Program-made: the position numbers and the translations under genes
The notes under the pieces: model-generated
Databases searched by the model: none
What the model saw: only the letters and a program-made list of their open reading frames with translations
What the model was told of the DNA's origin: nothing
Assembly (NCBI GenBank): GCA_910579595.1
Contig: CAJTVM010000143.1
Location: forward strand, 1 to 5,130
Direction of reading: 5' to 3'
Length of the DNA: 5,130 nucleotides
DNA from: an uncultured Oscillospiraceae bacterium
GTDB lineage: Bacteria; Bacillota; Clostridia; Oscillospirales; Oscillospiraceae
Shown: positions 4,447 through 5,130 of the stretch, one piece after another
Layout of the letters: every line of letters begins with the position of its first letter
How positions within the stretch are numbered: position 1 is the stretch's first letter

Positions 4447-5130
4447 TTAAACTTGCAAAATGCTTCGTTCCTTTTCCGTCAAAAAACGCCACTGCCCCGG
4501 CTTCAGTCCGCCCAGCAGCAACAGTCCCTCCCGCACCCGGCGCAGCCGCTCCACCTTCAGCCCCGCTGCCGCGCACATACGGCGCACCTGCCGGTTTTTT
4601 CCCTGGTGGATGACCACGGTAAGGGTATGGTCTCCGATGCGCTCCACTTGATCCGCGCTCAGCACCTCCCCATCGTCAAACACGGGGGCAGACAGGATGG
4701 ACAGCGCCCCGTCCACGTTGCCGGACACCCAGACGTGGTACTCCTTCTCCACCTCGTGGGATGGGTGTGTCAGCTGGTGGGTCAATTTCCCATCGTCGGT
4801 GAGCAGCAGCAGCCCCTCTGAATCCATGTCCAGCCTCCCCACCGGCCACACCCGGGCGGGGCAGTCCGCCACCAGCTGGGCCACGGTGTTTCGCCCCTTC
4901 TCATCGGACAGGGTGGTAACATAGCCCCTTGGCTTGTTTAGCATGATATAAGTACGCCCCTGGGAGGTGGACAGCGGTACGCCGTCCACCTCGATCCAAT
5001 CCCTGACCGCGTCTGCCTTGTCCCCCAGCCCAGCCTTTTGGCCGTTGACGCTCACCCGTCCGGCCAAAATGTACTCCTCCGCCCGGCGGCGGGAGCACAC
5101 CCCCGCCGCCGACAGCAGCTTTTGCAGCCG
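4447..5130 (-). CDS. rluB: rRNA pseudouridine synthase, RsuA/RluB family, 5' end outside window
   Basis: The enzyme isomerises a uridine in rRNA to pseudouridine. The clostridial and Bacillus members at this locus are usually assigned to 23S rRNA (RluB), but RsuA/RluE/RluF share the fold and target specificity cannot be read here. The window holds 227 residues, missing only a few at the start. An S4 RNA-binding domain comes first (RLQKLLSAAG then VCSRRRAEEYILAGRVSVNG, 1-30). The catalytic domain has LNKPRGYVTT (64-73), the motif VGRLDMDSEGLLLLTDDG (97-114) with catalytic Asp at 101, KEYHV (129-133) and GKNRQVRRM (177-185). The GTG at 5100 is not the true start, since it lies inside the S4 domain and the frame is open to the edge with S4 sequence. 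No internal terminator follows, and 165 nt separate it from rpiR ATG 4281. Confidence 0.93.
   Translation of the reverse strand, partial: RLQKLLSAAGVCSRRRAEEYILAGRVSVNGQKAGLGDKADAVRDWIEVDGVPLSTSQGRTYIMLNKPRGYVTTLSDEKGRNTVAQLVADCPARVWPVGRLDMDSEGLLLLTDDGKLTHQLTHPSHEVEKEYHVWVSGNVDGALSILSAPVFDDGEVLSADQVERIGDHTLTVVIHQGKNRQVRRMCAAAGLKVERLRRVREGLLLLGGLKPGQWRFLTEKERSILQV

Noticed and set aside
5098..5100. GTG at 5100 as the rluB start
   Set aside because: The ten codons from 5130 to 5101 (RLQKLLSAAG) are typical S4-domain sequence in the same open frame, so the gene begins beyond the right edge.

Overview
The window is about 60% G+C, and every gene I can support lies on the minus strand. From right to left, in the direction of transcription, they are: a 16S/23S rRNA pseudouridine synthase (rluB type, 5' end outside the window), a MurR/RpiR-type regulator with HTH and SIS domains, a HI0933/YhiN-type FAD protein ('aminoacetone oxidase family' in current databases), cytidylate kinase (cmk), a 1-acyl-glycerol-3-phosphate acyltransferase (plsC), and ispH, whose frame runs off the left edge. 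The order FAD protein - cmk - plsC - ispH - (ribosomal protein S1) is a familiar chromosomal cluster in Clostridia (Bacillota). With the high G+C and the open ispH frame suggestive of an IspH-S1 fusion, this points to a high-G+C gut clostridium of the Oscillospiraceae kind (Flavonifractor/Pseudoflavonifractor-like). That assignment is inference, since no rRNA or species marker is present.

Layout: 5130-4447 is rluB without its first codons. 4446-4282 is a leader holding a good sigma-A promoter, a 30-bp interrupted inverted repeat on its -35 box, and competing start codons. From 4281 to the left edge the genes are packed as one operon: rpiR overlaps the FAD gene by 17 nt, 18 nt separate the FAD gene from cmk, 13 nt separate cmk from plsC, and plsC and ispH share an ATGA. 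No stretch over 300 bases lacks a gene. I see no tRNA, rRNA, mobile element, CRISPR array or convincing terminator.

The operon joins core growth functions: CMP/dCMP phosphorylation (cmk), phosphatidic acid synthesis (plsC), the last step of the MEP isoprenoid pathway (ispH) and probably translation (S1). It is headed by a regulator from a family that senses sugar phosphates.

This is mostly a housekeeping region and I do not see a new defence or mobile system. The most interesting signals are inside ispH. These are an extended -10 promoter with two spaced A7 tracts, a strong Shine-Dalgarno plus in-frame ATG at the IspH/S1 junction, and a sharp shift in codon use and G+C halfway through the gene. 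Together they suggest that S1 could be made separately from within a fused gene. The second cluster of signals is the rpiR leader.
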